From assembly GCA_902459845.2 (NCBI GenBank), contig CABPSV020000002.1, positions 1 through 59,822 of the forward strand: a DNA stretch of 59,822 nt, given 5' to 3'. This stretch comes from Hepatocystis sp. ex Piliocolobus tephrosceles. Lineage: Eukaryota > Apicomplexa > Aconoidasida > Haemosporida > Plasmodiidae. Below the pieces are notes generated by a model, which saw nothing but the letters and a program-made list of their open reading frames with translations, searched no databases and was not told the DNA's origin. The position numbers and the translations under genes are program-made. Shown here piece after piece: positions 49,342-59,822 of this stretch (positions are counted from its first letter, which is position 1; each line of letters opens with the position of its first letter).

Positions 49342-50529
49342 GATACAGATACAGATAAAATAAGGTAATATGTAAAGAACCAGAATAGTTTAGTGTTATG
49401 ACCATAAAAAATGTTAATTAATTTGTTAAAAAGTTGAAAAGGTGTAAAACAAAAATACCTAGAAAAAATGGAAGAATAATTAATTTTAATAAATAAAATA
49501 TGTTAAACTATAAAGTACAAAAAATATATAATAAAAGCAAAAAAAGAGACAAAAAAAAAAAAAACCGAAAACAAATAAACTAAAACAAGTATAATTAATA
49601 ATAATCGTTTCATATTATAAAAAAAAAATAAATAAAAAAAGAAGAAGACAAGCACACAAGTGACAACCGAATGTAATTAAGTAAATAAAAAAGATATACT
49701 TAAAAAAAAAAATGCTAAAAAAACAATAACAACAAAAATATATAAATGAATTTATCACTATTTTTAACTGTCTTCTTGTATTACTGTTTATTTTTTTTTT
49801 TATTACTATAATGTTAAGCATACATATATATATTTTGATTAAACAATTCAAAAATTGTCATTATAACAATAATTTTCACAAATGTGTAAATATGTATATA
49901 CATCTATACATTTACATTATACATAAGATAATTATGCACAATTTGTGTTTTTCGTTTTAGCATGTATTTATTATTTCATTCATATGTATGTATTGAACAT
50001 ACATATAAAGTACACAATTTTATTTATTACTTTATGTTATTTTTATTTTTTTTTTTGTATATATAATAACAAATAAATTACTTTTCGTTTTTTTTTTCTA
50101 GTTATTATGACCTTGTATTGTTATTATATTACTATTCACATAATTAAAATGTGATTTATATTTAACTATTGTAAAAGTTGTTTGTGATATTAAAGCTTCT
50201 ATAAAATTTTTAACATTATTTCAAACAAAGTGTGTTTTATATTATTTTTTGTAATGTTTTTTTATGTTAACAATTGCATGTAAAATTAATGGTACGTCTG
50301 TGGAAAGATTAATATTTTTGCTCATTATGTAAGTTTCTTGTTTTCTTTCACATTAATGTATTTATTCAAAATTGTTTTATTGATAAATACATCATTTTTT
50401 TTGTCATTGATTTGATTTTGGGGTAATGTGATTATCGTATTAATATTTTTATTAAAATTTATTTTATTACGTAAACGAGCTAAGCTAGTATATATATTTG
50501 TCTTATTTCAGTTACTTTCATTTTTTTTT
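48442..50529. other. Intergenic between convergent SURF1 and TBC genes
   Basis: No gene supported. It contains a 15-base array of TTATTCAGATTTAAT type at 48890-48945, a 48-base poly(A) at 49292-49339 and other A/T tracts. Short ORFs here are Phe/Ile/Lys-rich and lack splice or start support. Confidence 0.6.
48890..48945. repeat. 15-base tandem repeat downstream of SURF1
   Basis: Three to four copies of TTATTCAGATTTAAT, preceded by TTAATGTTA copies. Confidence 0.85.
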
Positions 50530-53500
50530 TTATAATAGATATTTTTTTTTTTTAGTTTTGTGCTTTTTTTCCTTTTTTTTTGCATCATCATATAGTACAT
50601 TAATGTTGTTTGTATTTTGGTTTAAATGCACACTATTACTAGCACTTTTATTTAATTTTATTTTTTTGCTTTTTTTAAAAATAACATTATTTTTTACATT
50701 CGAGTTTTTTTTTAAAATATTGAAATTGTTTTTAATATATATATTAGAATTTGTATTAGTTATATTTTTTGTTAGATTAATAATTTGATTTGTTTTAATG
50801 TTTTTTTTATAATGCATAAGACCAGTAGCATTTTTATCTATTTTTTGTTGTAACATATGTTTTAATTCGTTATGAATTTTATTTTTTGTTTTATCGTCGT
50901 TCATGCTTGTATGATTGTTTTTGAAATATACCATTACATTTTTATTAGTCTGTTTAAAATTTAAATTTAGTTTTATTTGTTTATCTTTAAAAATGTTAGA
51001 TTCATTATTAAGAAATAGCTTTAAGTTATTTTGTGAGGAAGTGATTTGTGATGACTGTTTTTTATTTAGCTCATGATCTTTTACAACATGATCATATATT
51101 TTGGTTTTCATTTTTTGAAACATTTGTAATATAAAACCATTTTCTTTTATTGATTTTTTATCAGTTTCTTTTTTATCAGTTTCTTTTTTTTCAGTTACAT
51201 TTTTTTCATTTCCTTTTTTTTCAGTTACATTTTTTTCATCGTTTATTACATGAACATTTGATTGTTTTTCCAGTATAGTAACATTTTTAATATTATTTTT
51301 TATCAGCTTAGTAACAAAGTTACTTAAAACTGTTTTATTTGGAATGTTATTATTACTAACATTTTCATTGTGTGGATGAGTAGATTCTTTATAATTTCGT
51401 TTGATAAACACTTTTTTATTGTGTTGTGAATTTTTCGTTATATTTTTTTCATAAGTAAAAAAGTGGTTACTTTTATTGATTATGTGTTGATTAGTGATAC
51501 CCAACTTAATTTCAGGATCGATAAATTGTGTGTCTTTTTTTTCGTTGACATGTTGTATTATAATATATAAAAATTTCTTTTTTTGGAAATTTTCAAATGT
51601 ATGTTTTAAATGGTTTTTTTTATAATATAAAAATTCATCAACATTTTTTAAATAAATAAAATTTTCTATGACTAAATTATATAAGTTAATGGACTTGAGT
51701 TTACTTAAAACAAGTTTATTGTCTAACAATCGAATGAAAATAAATATATAAGATTTTACATTATTATAGAAATATAATAAGTCTGATATTTTTATTTGTA
51801 TACATAAATTTTCATCCATTAGTTGGGTAAATGTGTTTTGTAATTTTTTGTTATCACTGTTAGAACTATGCGTGTTAAATAGTTGATCGTTTTTTTGATA
51901 TGAAGAATTATAATTAATTATAAAATCTATAATACTTATAGGAATCATGCTTTTTGTTTTTTTCATACTTTCTATTATGTCTTCTGTGTGTAGTTTATAA
52001 TTTTCATCGAAGCATGAATCAAAAGATGAATCAAACTCGAAAAATAGGGAAAAAATATCGGAGCAGTACATAGATAATTTTTTTTTTTTAATATCTTGTA
52101 CATTTTTTGAGTTTGTTACTTCTTTTGGTTTTGCTTCTTTTTTATCTTTTACGTCTACCTGTGCTTTTGCTTCTTTTTGCACATTTTCATTTTTGTCACT
52201 AAAAGAATCAAACATCGCGTAATTATCTTCATTTTTAATATTATTGTTCATTTTATTATTTGTTGACATAGTATTATATTCATTTGTTTTTAAATCTTTG
52301 ACGCATTTAGCATCAACACTTTGAACCATACAGTGAGTATTCATTTCTTTTTCATATAACTTTTTTTTAATACATTTTAATTTATATAAAATAAAAGATA
52401 ACAAATAAATAATAAAATCACAACTTACTTTATTATCACTACCTTTTATTTCTATCAGCCTTATCCATATATATAACAAGCAGTACACATTATTAAATTT
52501 ACTAAAGTTTAAATTGACAAAAAAAAAAGATGGCCACGTTTCACTAACGGCTGTGTCAAAATAGTAGCTTATATGAGGAAAAAAAAACTGAAATAAAAGT
52601 CTAAATACTTTGGCGTTATAATTACATATGTATATACTTATATCTGATCCATTACAATTATTATCAATAGTGTTTATGCTTACGTCATTTTTCAATTCGA
52701 AATAACTTTGTTTGTTTTCTAAATATAAATGGGGCGCATAATAGTGCAAAATTTTTTCAAAAACACAAAAAGCTTCATGCGGGTGCAAATTTAAATAAAA
52801 TAAACTAATTATCATATCATGCATGCCTTGAAAATATTTTATTTTATGTAAATAGCAAAATAATATGATGCATTTTACAGATTCAAGTTTAATATATTTA
52901 ACTATTTTAGTTTTATTTTTATAGAAATTGACATTTTGTAACCATATATTTCTTTTAATGTCTTCATAATATATATCATCTTCTTCCTCTATATCTTCAC
53001 TTGTGTCATCATCGGTCATATTTTTATTTGTCGAATCTTTATTTGTCGTATTTTTATTTGTCGTATCTTTATTTGTCGTATCTTTATTTGTCGTATTTTT
53101 ATTTGTCGTATTTTTATTTGTCGTATTTTTATTTGTCGTATCTTTATTTGTCGTATCTTTATTTGTCGTATCTTTATTTGTCGTATTTTTATTGGTTGTA
53201 TTTTTATTGGTTGTATTTTCACTATACGAAACTTTATTATCCACATATGTGTTATCCACATTCTGATTTTTCATATCACTAATTTTAGTTTTATTAGTCA
53301 TAATATCAACACATGTATTGCTATTACAATCTTCTAAATCGCTATTTCCAAATCTGATATTATTCTCTTGATTGATTTGTAACTTTTTTTTTTGATATGT
53401 ACGTGTATCGTTACTATGAGCTATATCATTTGTTGATTTTTCTTTTAAATCATGAATTGAGTCATTAATTTCAATGTTTTTAGATTTATAATATGTTTGC

Positions 53501-56500
53501 TCATCTAACTTTTTATTACTACAGTTATGTATACTTTCATTAATTATACATTTTTCGTTTGATATAATTGTAATACCATCATTATTATCACTATCACAAT
53601 TAATGTTACTATTATTACTCGTGCTGTCACTACTATTGGCAGTATTGGCAGAATTAGCAGTATTGGCAGAATTAGCAGTATTGGCAGAATTAGCAGTATT
53701 GGCAGAATTAGCAGTATTGGCAGTACTAGTAGTGTCAGTAACATCTTCATTTTGTTCTGATGTAAAATTAAAAATAAGCATTACGTTTTGTTCAAAACAT
53801 TTATTATTATTTACATCACTTTTTTGTTCATTATGTTCAACATGGTCATTGTTCTGACAGTTATTTTCATTCTTGTCATGTTGTTTTCTTACGGTTTTAT
53901 TAAAATAATCAAATGAATTATATAAATGTTCAATATACTCTAATCTATCATTATTAATATTTAAATACTTAAATAAAGTATATTTATCAATTTTAATATA
54001 TTCATAATTTAATTCTTTAATAATTTGATTTTCTGTTGTTTTATTAATAGCTGTATATGGTGTTATTTTTATGTGTTTTATTTTTTCTTCATTGTTTTCA
54101 AAACTTATATTTATATGATTTTGTTTTATATCGCTGTCTATATATTTTATGTTTGGTATGCTTTCATTTGATAAATTAGAATTAATATTTAATAAACTTG
54201 TATCATTTATATATTTATTTAAATTGTCTGCTTTAATAACATTGTGTGTTTTTATTTCTAACTGTTTTAGATTATTATTATTATTATTATTATCATTATT
54301 ATTATCATTATTATTATTATTTGTTAATACATTTTCACTAATAATATGTGCATCATTGTCATTTAAAATTGGCACAACAGACGTGTTATCCTTGTTGTTG
54401 ATATATATACATTGTTCTGTAGTATTACTATGTTTATTTTTTATGTTGTGATTGTTATTAAATGAAAAATTACTAGAATTGTTATTTATTGTAAATTGTT
54501 TTGTAGTATTATCTGTAGTAATATATTTTTTATTTTTATCAAAATATTTTGTTGCACTTTGAATAATGCTACTAACACATAGGTCGTATATTTTGCGATA
54601 TTTGTTATTATAGTTTTTGTTATCTTCATGTTGTAAATCCGTATGTGTTATTTTGGAATGTACGGTTTTTGTGGGTTCGTAGCTTGTATTTTGAGGATTT
54701 GTAAGTTCATAATTTGTATTTTCTGAATGTGCATGTTCAGAATTTGTAAGTTCCAAATTTGTAAGTTCAGTATTTGTAAGTTCAGAATTTGTAAGTTCAG
54801 TATTTTCATTATGTTCACCTTGACTATTATCGCTGTTATCATTTTCTTCAATATCACATGTTAAAATATATGTGTTAATATTTTTATGTTCCTTTGGTTT
54901 TTCATAAATAATTTCAGTTTCCATTTCGACGTTTGTCATATTTGTTTTTATTTGATCTTCTTTATCATTACTTTTGATTTTTAAAAAAGTTTCTGATCCC
55001 ACATTATCACCACGATCGGTTTCACTACCAGTATTACTATCATTGCCAGTATTACTATTATTGTTAGTATTACTAATATTGTTAGTATTACTATTATTGC
55101 CAGTATTACTATTGTTGTTAGTATTACTAATATTGTTAGTATTACTATTATTGTCAGTATTACTAATATTGTTAGTATTACTAATATTGTTAGTATTACT
55201 ATTATTGTTAGTATTACTATTATTGTTAGTATTACTAATATTGTTAGTATTACTATTATTGTCAGTATTACTAATATTGTTAGTATTACTAATATTGTTA
55301 GTATTACTAATATTGTTAGTATTACTATTATTGTCAGTATTACTATTATTATGAGCTTTACTCATATTAGTGCTATCATTATTACTATTAGTAGTAGTAT
55401 TATTATCATTAGTATTATTGTTATGACTATTATCATCATTAACAACAACATCATTATAATTATCAGACTGATCGTAAATATTATTGCTTTTAGTATCATC
55501 TTTCTTATATAAGCTATCACAAATAGTTACGTTTTCTTTACAGTGTTCATTAGACTGTTTTGTAGCATAAAAAACAACATTATTAATATTATTTTTTTTT
55601 ATTTCATTATGAATATCGTTCTTTGTTATGTTTATATCATCTTCTGTTTTAACATTATTGGTAGTATTTTCAAATTTATCACTATTTAGTAAAGTATCAA
55701 GTATTTTGTTTAATATTATATTTTCTTTTTTATTTATGTTCATATGGTTTTGTGTGGTACATTTGTTATTATGGAAACTTGTTTCATTTTGAAAATTTTT
55801 TTGATCTTGTACATTTGTTTCTGTTGTTTGGTTGTTTATTATAGTAATGTTTGTTGTATTTTCATCTGTTCTATTTTTTTCACTACTATCATATGTTATT
55901 GATTTTTTTTTATTATTTAATTCGTTATGTGATATAATACTATTTGTGTGATATGATATATCATTATCTTTTATATCTGTTGTATCATCATTTTCGTGCG
56001 TATTTTTTAAAATAAAATCTTTAATTTCGTCGCTTGAAGCTAAGTTTTCAAATATTTCCTTATCAGTTGGTGATTCATATATTTTTATATGACATTGTTC
56101 ATTATAATAATTATTTATTATCGTCTTTTCGATATCAACATTATTGCACACATTTTCATTATTTATTAGAATTGTATTTTTATTAAGTGAATGGTCATGT
56201 TTAATTTTTTCGTTTTTTTCTTCACTTACATTATGTATGTTTATTTCATTTAAATTTTGACTTTTATTTTGTGTGATTTTTTGTTGCTTATCATTATTTT
56301 GTTTATCTATTTCATTATTATAATTCTTATCATTAATTGGATCCAAAATAAATTTTATATTATTATCTAATATATCTTTATTTTTTTCTTGTTGAATGTT
56401 ATATGCTACATTTGTTGATTTCACTTCTAAGACGTGTTGATATGGTTTAGATGTATTACAAACAATTTTGGAAACATTAGTTATGCCATTATATTTGTCA

Positions 56501-59163
56501 TCGTTGTTCATATTTTGCATCCTTATATAGTTTTTGTTACTATTGTTATTGTTACTATTGTTATTGTTACTATTGTTATTGTTACTATTGTTATGAAGCT
56601 GATTTGATAAGGTATCATTAGAAAGAGCACCTGTACGTGCAACATTAACGATTTGTTTCTTGTTGGATTGATTTTCTGGAGCATTTAAATTTGGTTGCAC
56701 CTCCAAATTAAATACATTTTCTATATTCATGTTTTTTCTATTATCATCATTTTTTTCTATAAAAGAATTTAAAAATTCTTCTTTGTTAGTTATTTGTGCT
56801 TTAACATTTTTAGAGGTGTTATATTTTTGAGTACTTTTTATGTTTGTGTAATTTTTACTATTAAATACTAAAAATGATTTTACAGAATTTGTTTTATTTT
56901 GTTTTACGTTAAGTTTGATGATATTTTTGCTGCTTCTGATGGTTTTGTTTGTTATATTACTTTTATTATTTTGGTTACGTTGATTATTCTCGTTACGTTT
57001 AGTAAAATTATTTTGGTTATTTTTTGTGTTTTTTTTTAACTTAAAATTTATAGGAATACTTATTATTTTATTTCCATTTTTTGTTACAATGTTTTCATTT
57101 TTTGCTACAATGTTCTTACTCTTTGCTACAATGTTCTTATTCTGTGCCATAATGTTCTTACTCCTTGCTACTATGTTTCCATTTTTTGCAATAATATTTT
57201 CATTTTTTATCATTTGTTTTGTTTTATTTTCGTCGTTATGCATATTTAACGTACCATTTTTAATAGTGTCTTTTTTATTATATTCATTTTGTGTTGTATA
57301 TCTTGCAGAGATGTCAGTTATGCTATTTTTTCGAAATATGTTATTTGTTTTATCACGTTTTTGCAAAAACATATCTTCATGATTTTGTTTGATCGTTTTT
57401 ATAATTTTTTCATAATTGCTTTTATTTTTAGGATCTTTATCAATTTCTAATAATTTTTCATACATTTCTAGTTTAAAATGTTTTCCCAACTCGTTTTTAG
57501 TATATTTGTTTGTATATATATTATTATTTATATTATAATCTGTGTTAAGATCCACATTTGATGAATGTCTAAAGTTATTTTTAGTCGATAGATTCATATG
57601 GCACAGTAAACTGTTAACTGAATAGTCATTTTTTTTAAAATTTTCTAAAGTTTGCTTTTTATTACTTTGATTATTTGCAAAAATGGTAAAATTATTGTCA
57701 ATGTTAATTTTATTTTTAGTTAAAAATGCTTTTTTTTGTTCATCTGAAGATATATTTTGTGCTATATTTTGTTTGTTTTCATCAATCTTTGTTGCATCTA
57801 ATTTATTGATAGATTTGGGAATAACAAAAAAGTCATTGCGTTCTTTCATTTCATTGATCAATTCATTTTTATTTTGTATAAAAATTTTTTCTTTATAAAC
57901 CACTGTATCAACACGTGTTTTTTCAAAATTTTTGTTTTTTTGAGTAACTGTATTATTATTTATATTATCTGTGTTATTATTGTTTTTTTTCATGTTAGAT
58001 ATATTGAAATTTTTAGAATTTTTATTATTATTCATATTATTAAAGTCTATTAATAAATTATTATCACCATTTAAAATAAATGGCTTTTTTAAATTTATTT
58101 TATTTATGTTTAATTGGTGGTTTTGATTACTTTCATTGTTATGCGCATTATTTGTGTGTAAATTTTCAAACATTTTTGCATTTTTTGTTGGATAGATAAT
58201 ATCGAGATAAGCACTACTTTTTTTATTATTAACAAAAGAATCTTGGTTATGCTGACTGTTTAGTTTTTGGGTGCATAAATTTTTAATTATATGATTATTG
58301 TTTATGTTAGATATATTTGCATCGTACTGTGTCATGTCTTTTTTTAAATAATTCATGTTATTTTTTATATTATTATTTTTTTTCTTATTAGTTGTAACAA
58401 CATTAAAATTATCTATATAAGGCGCATGATATAAATAAGGAACTGGTTGCTTAAACACCTCATGTGACTCGTGTCGCCACATCATTTGAGAATTTTGTAA
58501 TGGGTTTATTTTTTCTATTTTATTAATAGAAGTATTGACATCTTGCTTATTAATTAATTTATTATTATCGTTATTATCAAATATGAGTTTATTTTCTATT
58601 TTTATATTATCGTTATTTTTATTAACTAACTGATAATCTGGTTGTATCGTTTTTAACTCGTCTTCACTATTATTTTGCAACATATGAATTTTGTTATTGT
58701 AGTATGTTGCAGAATCACATAAAAAAGATGAACGTTTTGTATAATGTTGTATATTAACATTATTATAATTCATAACATTGTTGTATTTATTATTATTGTT
58801 TGTATTGTTTATTTCATTTTGGTTATTAGTAAAAATATGCTTTTTTTTGAAGTTTTCTTTGCTTTGTTGTAGGTTAAACTTGAAGTATGTATCTTTCATA
58901 TGTTCGATATCATCTACCGCTTTTTTATATTTATTCAAGTTGTTGCCATTCATGTTTTCGACATTTAAGTTGTTATTTTCATTGTTGTTATTTTTATTGT
59001 CGTTATTCATATTGTTGTTATTTTTACTGTTGTTATTTTTACTGTTGTTATTTATACTGTTGTTATTTACACTGTTGTTATTTACACTGTTGTTATTTAT
59101 ACTGTTGTTATTTATACTGTTGTTATTGTTTTTAGTGTTATCCACATTGTTGCTACCATTCAT
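50530..59163 (-). CDS. TBC-domain (Rab GTPase-activating) protein with giant disordered N-terminus
   Basis: A 2,877-residue single-exon protein. The TBC domain starts near residue 2065: YYEDIKRN fits the I-x-x-D-x-x-R motif with Tyr for Ile, and Arg2071 is the catalytic arginine finger. KYFQGMHDMI gives the glutamine finger Gln2112 of Y-x-Q-G-M. Both residues needed for GTP hydrolysis are therefore present. The domain continues through ETWPSFFFVNLNFSKF and the IWIRLIEIKGSD helix, with an Asn/Lys insertion afterwards. Such proteins switch off Rab GTPases in vesicle traffic. The first 2,000 residues are low complexity, mostly Asn, Thr and Ser, with at least seven tandem arrays. The C-terminus is basic (KKEKKHKTKKKKYLL). 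Rab partner and location are unknown. Confidence 0.92.
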   Translation of the reverse strand: MNGSNNVDNTKNNNNSINNNSINNNSVNNNSVNNNSINNNSKNNNSKNNNNMNNDNKNNNNENNNLNVENMNGNNLNKYKKAVDDIEHMKDTYFKFNLQQSKENFKKKHIFTNNQNEINNTNNNNKYNNVMNYNNVNIQHYTKRSSFLCDSATYYNNKIHMLQNNSEDELKTIQPDYQLVNKNNDNIKIENKLIFDNNDNNKLINKQDVNTSINKIEKINPLQNSQMMWRHESHEVFKQPVPYLYHAPYIDNFNVVTTNKKKNNNIKNNMNYLKKDMTQYDANISNINNNHIIKNLCTQKLNSQHNQDSFVNNKKSSAYLDIIYPTKNAKMFENLHTNNAHNNESNQNHQLNINKINLKKPFILNGDNNLLIDFNNMNNNKNSKNFNISNMKKNNNNTDNINNNTVTQKNKNFEKTRVDTVVYKEKIFIQNKNELINEMKERNDFFVIPKSINKLDATKIDENKQNIAQNISSDEQKKAFLTKNKINIDNNFTIFANNQSNKKQTLENFKKNDYSVNSLLCHMNLSTKNNFRHSSNVDLNTDYNINNNIYTNKYTKNELGKHFKLEMYEKLLEIDKDPKNKSNYEKIIKTIKQNHEDMFLQKRDKTNNIFRKNSITDISARYTTQNEYNKKDTIKNGTLNMHNDENKTKQMIKNENIIAKNGNIVARSKNIMAQNKNIVAKSKNIVAKNENIVTKNGNKIISIPINFKLKKNTKNNQNNFTKRNENNQRNQNNKSNITNKTIRSSKNIIKLNVKQNKTNSVKSFLVFNSKNYTNIKSTQKYNTSKNVKAQITNKEEFLNSFIEKNDDNRKNMNIENVFNLEVQPNLNAPENQSNKKQIVNVARTGALSNDTLSNQLHNNSNNNNSNNNNSNNNNSNKNYIRMQNMNNDDKYNGITNVSKIVCNTSKPYQHVLEVKSTNVAYNIQQEKNKDILDNNIKFILDPINDKNYNNEIDKQNNDKQQKITQNKSQNLNEINIHNVSEEKNEKIKHDHSLNKNTILINNENVCNNVDIEKTIINNYYNEQCHIKIYESPTDKEIFENLASSDEIKDFILKNTHENDDTTDIKDNDISYHTNSIISHNELNNKKKSITYDSSEKNRTDENTTNITIINNQTTETNVQDQKNFQNETSFHNNKCTTQNHMNINKKENIILNKILDTLLNSDKFENTTNNVKTEDDINITKNDIHNEIKKNNINNVVFYATKQSNEHCKENVTICDSLYKKDDTKSNNIYDQSDNYNDVVVNDDNSHNNNTNDNNTTTNSNNDSTNMSKAHNNSNTDNNSNTNNISNTNNISNTNNISNTDNNSNTNNISNTNNNSNTNNNSNTNNISNTNNISNTDNNSNTNNISNTNNNSNTGNNSNTNNISNTNNNSNTGNDSNTGSETDRGDNVGSETFLKIKSNDKEDQIKTNMTNVEMETEIIYEKPKEHKNINTYILTCDIEENDNSDNSQGEHNENTELTNSELTNTELTNLELTNSEHAHSENTNYELTNPQNTSYEPTKTVHSKITHTDLQHEDNKNYNNKYRKIYDLCVSSIIQSATKYFDKNKKYITTDNTTKQFTINNNSSNFSFNNNHNIKNKHSNTTEQCIYINNKDNTSVVPILNDNDAHIISENVLTNNNNNDNNNDNNNNNNNLKQLEIKTHNVIKADNLNKYINDTSLLNINSNLSNESIPNIKYIDSDIKQNHINISFENNEEKIKHIKITPYTAINKTTENQIIKELNYEYIKIDKYTLFKYLNINNDRLEYIEHLYNSFDYFNKTVRKQHDKNENNCQNNDHVEHNEQKSDVNNNKCFEQNVMLIFNFTSEQNEDVTDTTSTANTANSANTANSANTANSANTANSANTANSSDSTSNNSNINCDSDNNDGITIISNEKCIINESIHNCSNKKLDEQTYYKSKNIEINDSIHDLKEKSTNDIAHSNDTRTYQKKKLQINQENNIRFGNSDLEDCNSNTCVDIMTNKTKISDMKNQNVDNTYVDNKVSYSENTTNKNTTNKNTTNKDTTNKDTTNKDTTNKNTTNKNTTNKNTTNKDTTNKDTTNKNTTNKDSTNKNMTDDDTSEDIEEEDDIYYEDIKRNIWLQNVNFYKNKTKIVKYIKLESVKCIILFCYLHKIKYFQGMHDMIISLFYLNLHPHEAFCVFEKILHYYAPHLYLENKQSYFELKNDVSINTIDNNCNGSDISIYICNYNAKVFRLLFQFFFPHISYYFDTAVSETWPSFFFVNLNFSKFNNVYCLLYIWIRLIEIKGSDNKVSCDFIIYLLSFILYKLKCIKKKLYEKEMNTHCMVQSVDAKCVKDLKTNEYNTMSTNNKMNNNIKNEDNYAMFDSFSDKNENVQKEAKAQVDVKDKKEAKPKEVTNSKNVQDIKKKKLSMYCSDIFSLFFEFDSSFDSCFDENYKLHTEDIIESMKKTKSMIPISIIDFIINYNSSYQKNDQLFNTHSSNSDNKKLQNTFTQLMDENLCIQIKISDLLYFYNNVKSYIFIFIRLLDNKLVLSKLKSINLYNLVIENFIYLKNVDEFLYYKKNHLKHTFENFQKKKFLYIIIQHVNEKKDTQFIDPEIKLGITNQHIINKSNHFFTYEKNITKNSQHNKKVFIKRNYKESTHPHNENVSNNNIPNKTVLSNFVTKLIKNNIKNVTILEKQSNVHVINDEKNVTEKKGNEKNVTEKKETDKKETDKKSIKENGFILQMFQKMKTKIYDHVVKDHELNKKQSSQITSSQNNLKLFLNNESNIFKDKQIKLNLNFKQTNKNVMVYFKNNHTSMNDDKTKNKIHNELKHMLQQKIDKNATGLMHYKKNIKTNQIINLTKNITNTNSNIYIKNNFNILKKNSNVKNNVIFKKSKKIKLNKSASNSVHLNQNTNNINVLYDDAKKKEKKHKTKKKKYLL
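53025..53220 (-). repeat. 15-base tandem repeat encoding NKDTT/NKNTT
   Basis: About 13 copies of a 15-base unit, immediately N-terminal to the acidic stretch before the TBC domain. Confidence 0.95.
53630..53722 (-). repeat. 18-base tandem repeat encoding TANSAN
   Basis: About five copies of an 18-base unit in the TBC gene; an Ala-containing repeat is unusual here because it needs GC-richer codons. Confidence 0.93.
54685..54805 (-). repeat. 15-base degenerate repeat encoding ELTNS/ELTNT
   Basis: About seven imperfect copies in the TBC gene. Confidence 0.85.
55018..55348 (-). repeat. 18-base tandem repeat encoding NISNTN/NNSNTN
   Basis: About 18 copies of a GTTAGTATTACTAATATT-type unit. Variants are arranged in a higher-order pattern, and Gly/Asp variants lie near one end. 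Confidence 0.95.
56525..56595 (-). repeat. 15-base tandem repeat encoding NNSNN
   Basis: Four copies of TTATTGTTACTATTG in the TBC gene. Confidence 0.9.
57075..57200 (-). repeat. Degenerate repeat encoding NIVAKNxN
   Basis: About seven imperfect 24- and 18-base copies with a KNxNIVAKN core; in contrast to the other arrays these have diverged. Confidence 0.85.
58970..59148 (-). repeat. 15-base repeat encoding NSINN/NSVNN near the N-terminus
   Basis: About nine copies just after the start of the TBC protein. Confidence 0.93.
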
Positions 59164-59298
59164 GTTTTATTTAAATTTTTATAAATATTTTACAAAGCTT
59201 GTTAAAAAAAGAACAGTGAAGAAAGTGTTGGAACGAATAGTAACAGTAGTTTAATAGATATTGTGTAACGATAAGCATGAAATATATACACGTGTAAC

Positions 59299-59334
<36 letters not shown>

Positions 59335-59822
59335 CAAACCAAAATATATAGATACAAATAAATTATTTATTTTAGGATATACATTATAATTTTGATATAT
59401 TTAATTTTTAAAGACATATGATATCTTATACACCCTTAATACCTGAGTTTAAATATTGGTTAAATATAATGGATAATAATATATATGTGTGTGTACTTTT
59501 TTTTTTTTTTTATTTTTAAACTTGATCTATTTGTACACTGTAATGCATGCAAAATATGAAATGTTATTTTGTATATAAATTAATAAAATAATTAATAAAA
59601 AATGTCAAATTGTTTTAATACGGAAAAAAAAAAAAAAAAAAAAAAAAATATATATTTATTGTAAATTAAAAATACCGTAAAATAAAAATAATAATAAAAA
59701 CTTATATTTTGATAAGTTATTAAAATTTATTATTTTAGCAACACTTGTATTATTTTCATTCATATTTTTATGTATATGTATACATACACATATTTATATT
59801 TGTGCGTTTATAAGTTATTTAC
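59164..59822. other. 5' flank of the TBC gene
   Basis: No gene was seen. A 30-base T-tract lies at about 59302-59331 and a poly(A) at about 59622-59647; this is probably promoter and 5' UTR of the TBC gene. Confidence 0.6.

Noticed and set aside
1..59822. CRISPR array, transposon, tRNA or rRNA
   Set aside because: The direct repeats are contiguous tandem arrays without spacers. No transposase, terminal inverted repeats or recognisable tRNA cloverleaf sequence was seen by eye.

Overview
The window is nuclear DNA from an apicomplexan, almost certainly a Plasmodium species. It is extremely AT-rich, with long poly(A)/poly(T) and (TA)n tracts. Proteins carry asparagine/lysine-rich low-complexity insertions. 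Introns have GT...AG borders with T-rich acceptors. Clade-specific families are present (CPW-WPC, apicoplast triose phosphate translocator, TPR-containing formin). From memory, a triose phosphate translocator and formin 1 lie close together near the right end of P. falciparum chromosome 5, so this looks like the syntenic block; the exact species cannot be fixed from the sequence alone. A 21-base N gap at 47302-47322 shows it is an assembly.

Layout, left to right: a two-exon Qc-SNARE (+, 627-1483); an apicoplast-type triose/phosphoenolpyruvate phosphate translocator (-, 3145-4779); a long intergenic stretch; a five-exon BT1/folate-biopterin-like transporter with giant low-complexity insertions (+, 8542-13624); a 1.77-1.79 kaa helical-repeat protein (-, 14179-19551); a secretory multi-pass protein with a cysteine-rich GCC2/GCC3-like ectodomain, five exons (+, 21494-25463); the splicing-associated XAP5/FAM50 protein (-, 25537-27109); a GSTCD/METTL25-like methyltransferase whose frame breaks at a 48-base poly(A) run (+, 28168-31484); a three-exon 90-residue DPM3-like protein (-, 31741-32331); a ten-exon CPW-WPC protein (+, 32823-35227); formin 1 (-, 35927-43816); a 54-codon orphan ORF (+, 45811-45975); SURF1, split only by the assembly gap (+, 46158-48441); and a 2,877-residue TBC/Rab-GAP protein (-, 50530-59163).

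These are mostly housekeeping and parasite-biology genes that do not form an operon. Themes are membrane traffic (SNARE, TBC), membrane transport (TPT, BT1), glycoconjugate synthesis (DPM3), actin/invasion (formin), respiratory chain assembly (SURF1), RNA processing (XAP5, helical-repeat protein) and sexual-stage surface biology (CPW-WPC). No mobile element, CRISPR array, rRNA or tRNA was recognised. The most useful results come from exon stitching: two genes extend past the stop of their long ORF through short downstream exons (BT1-like and GCC2-like), and the DPM3-like and CPW-WPC genes consist almost entirely of short exons.
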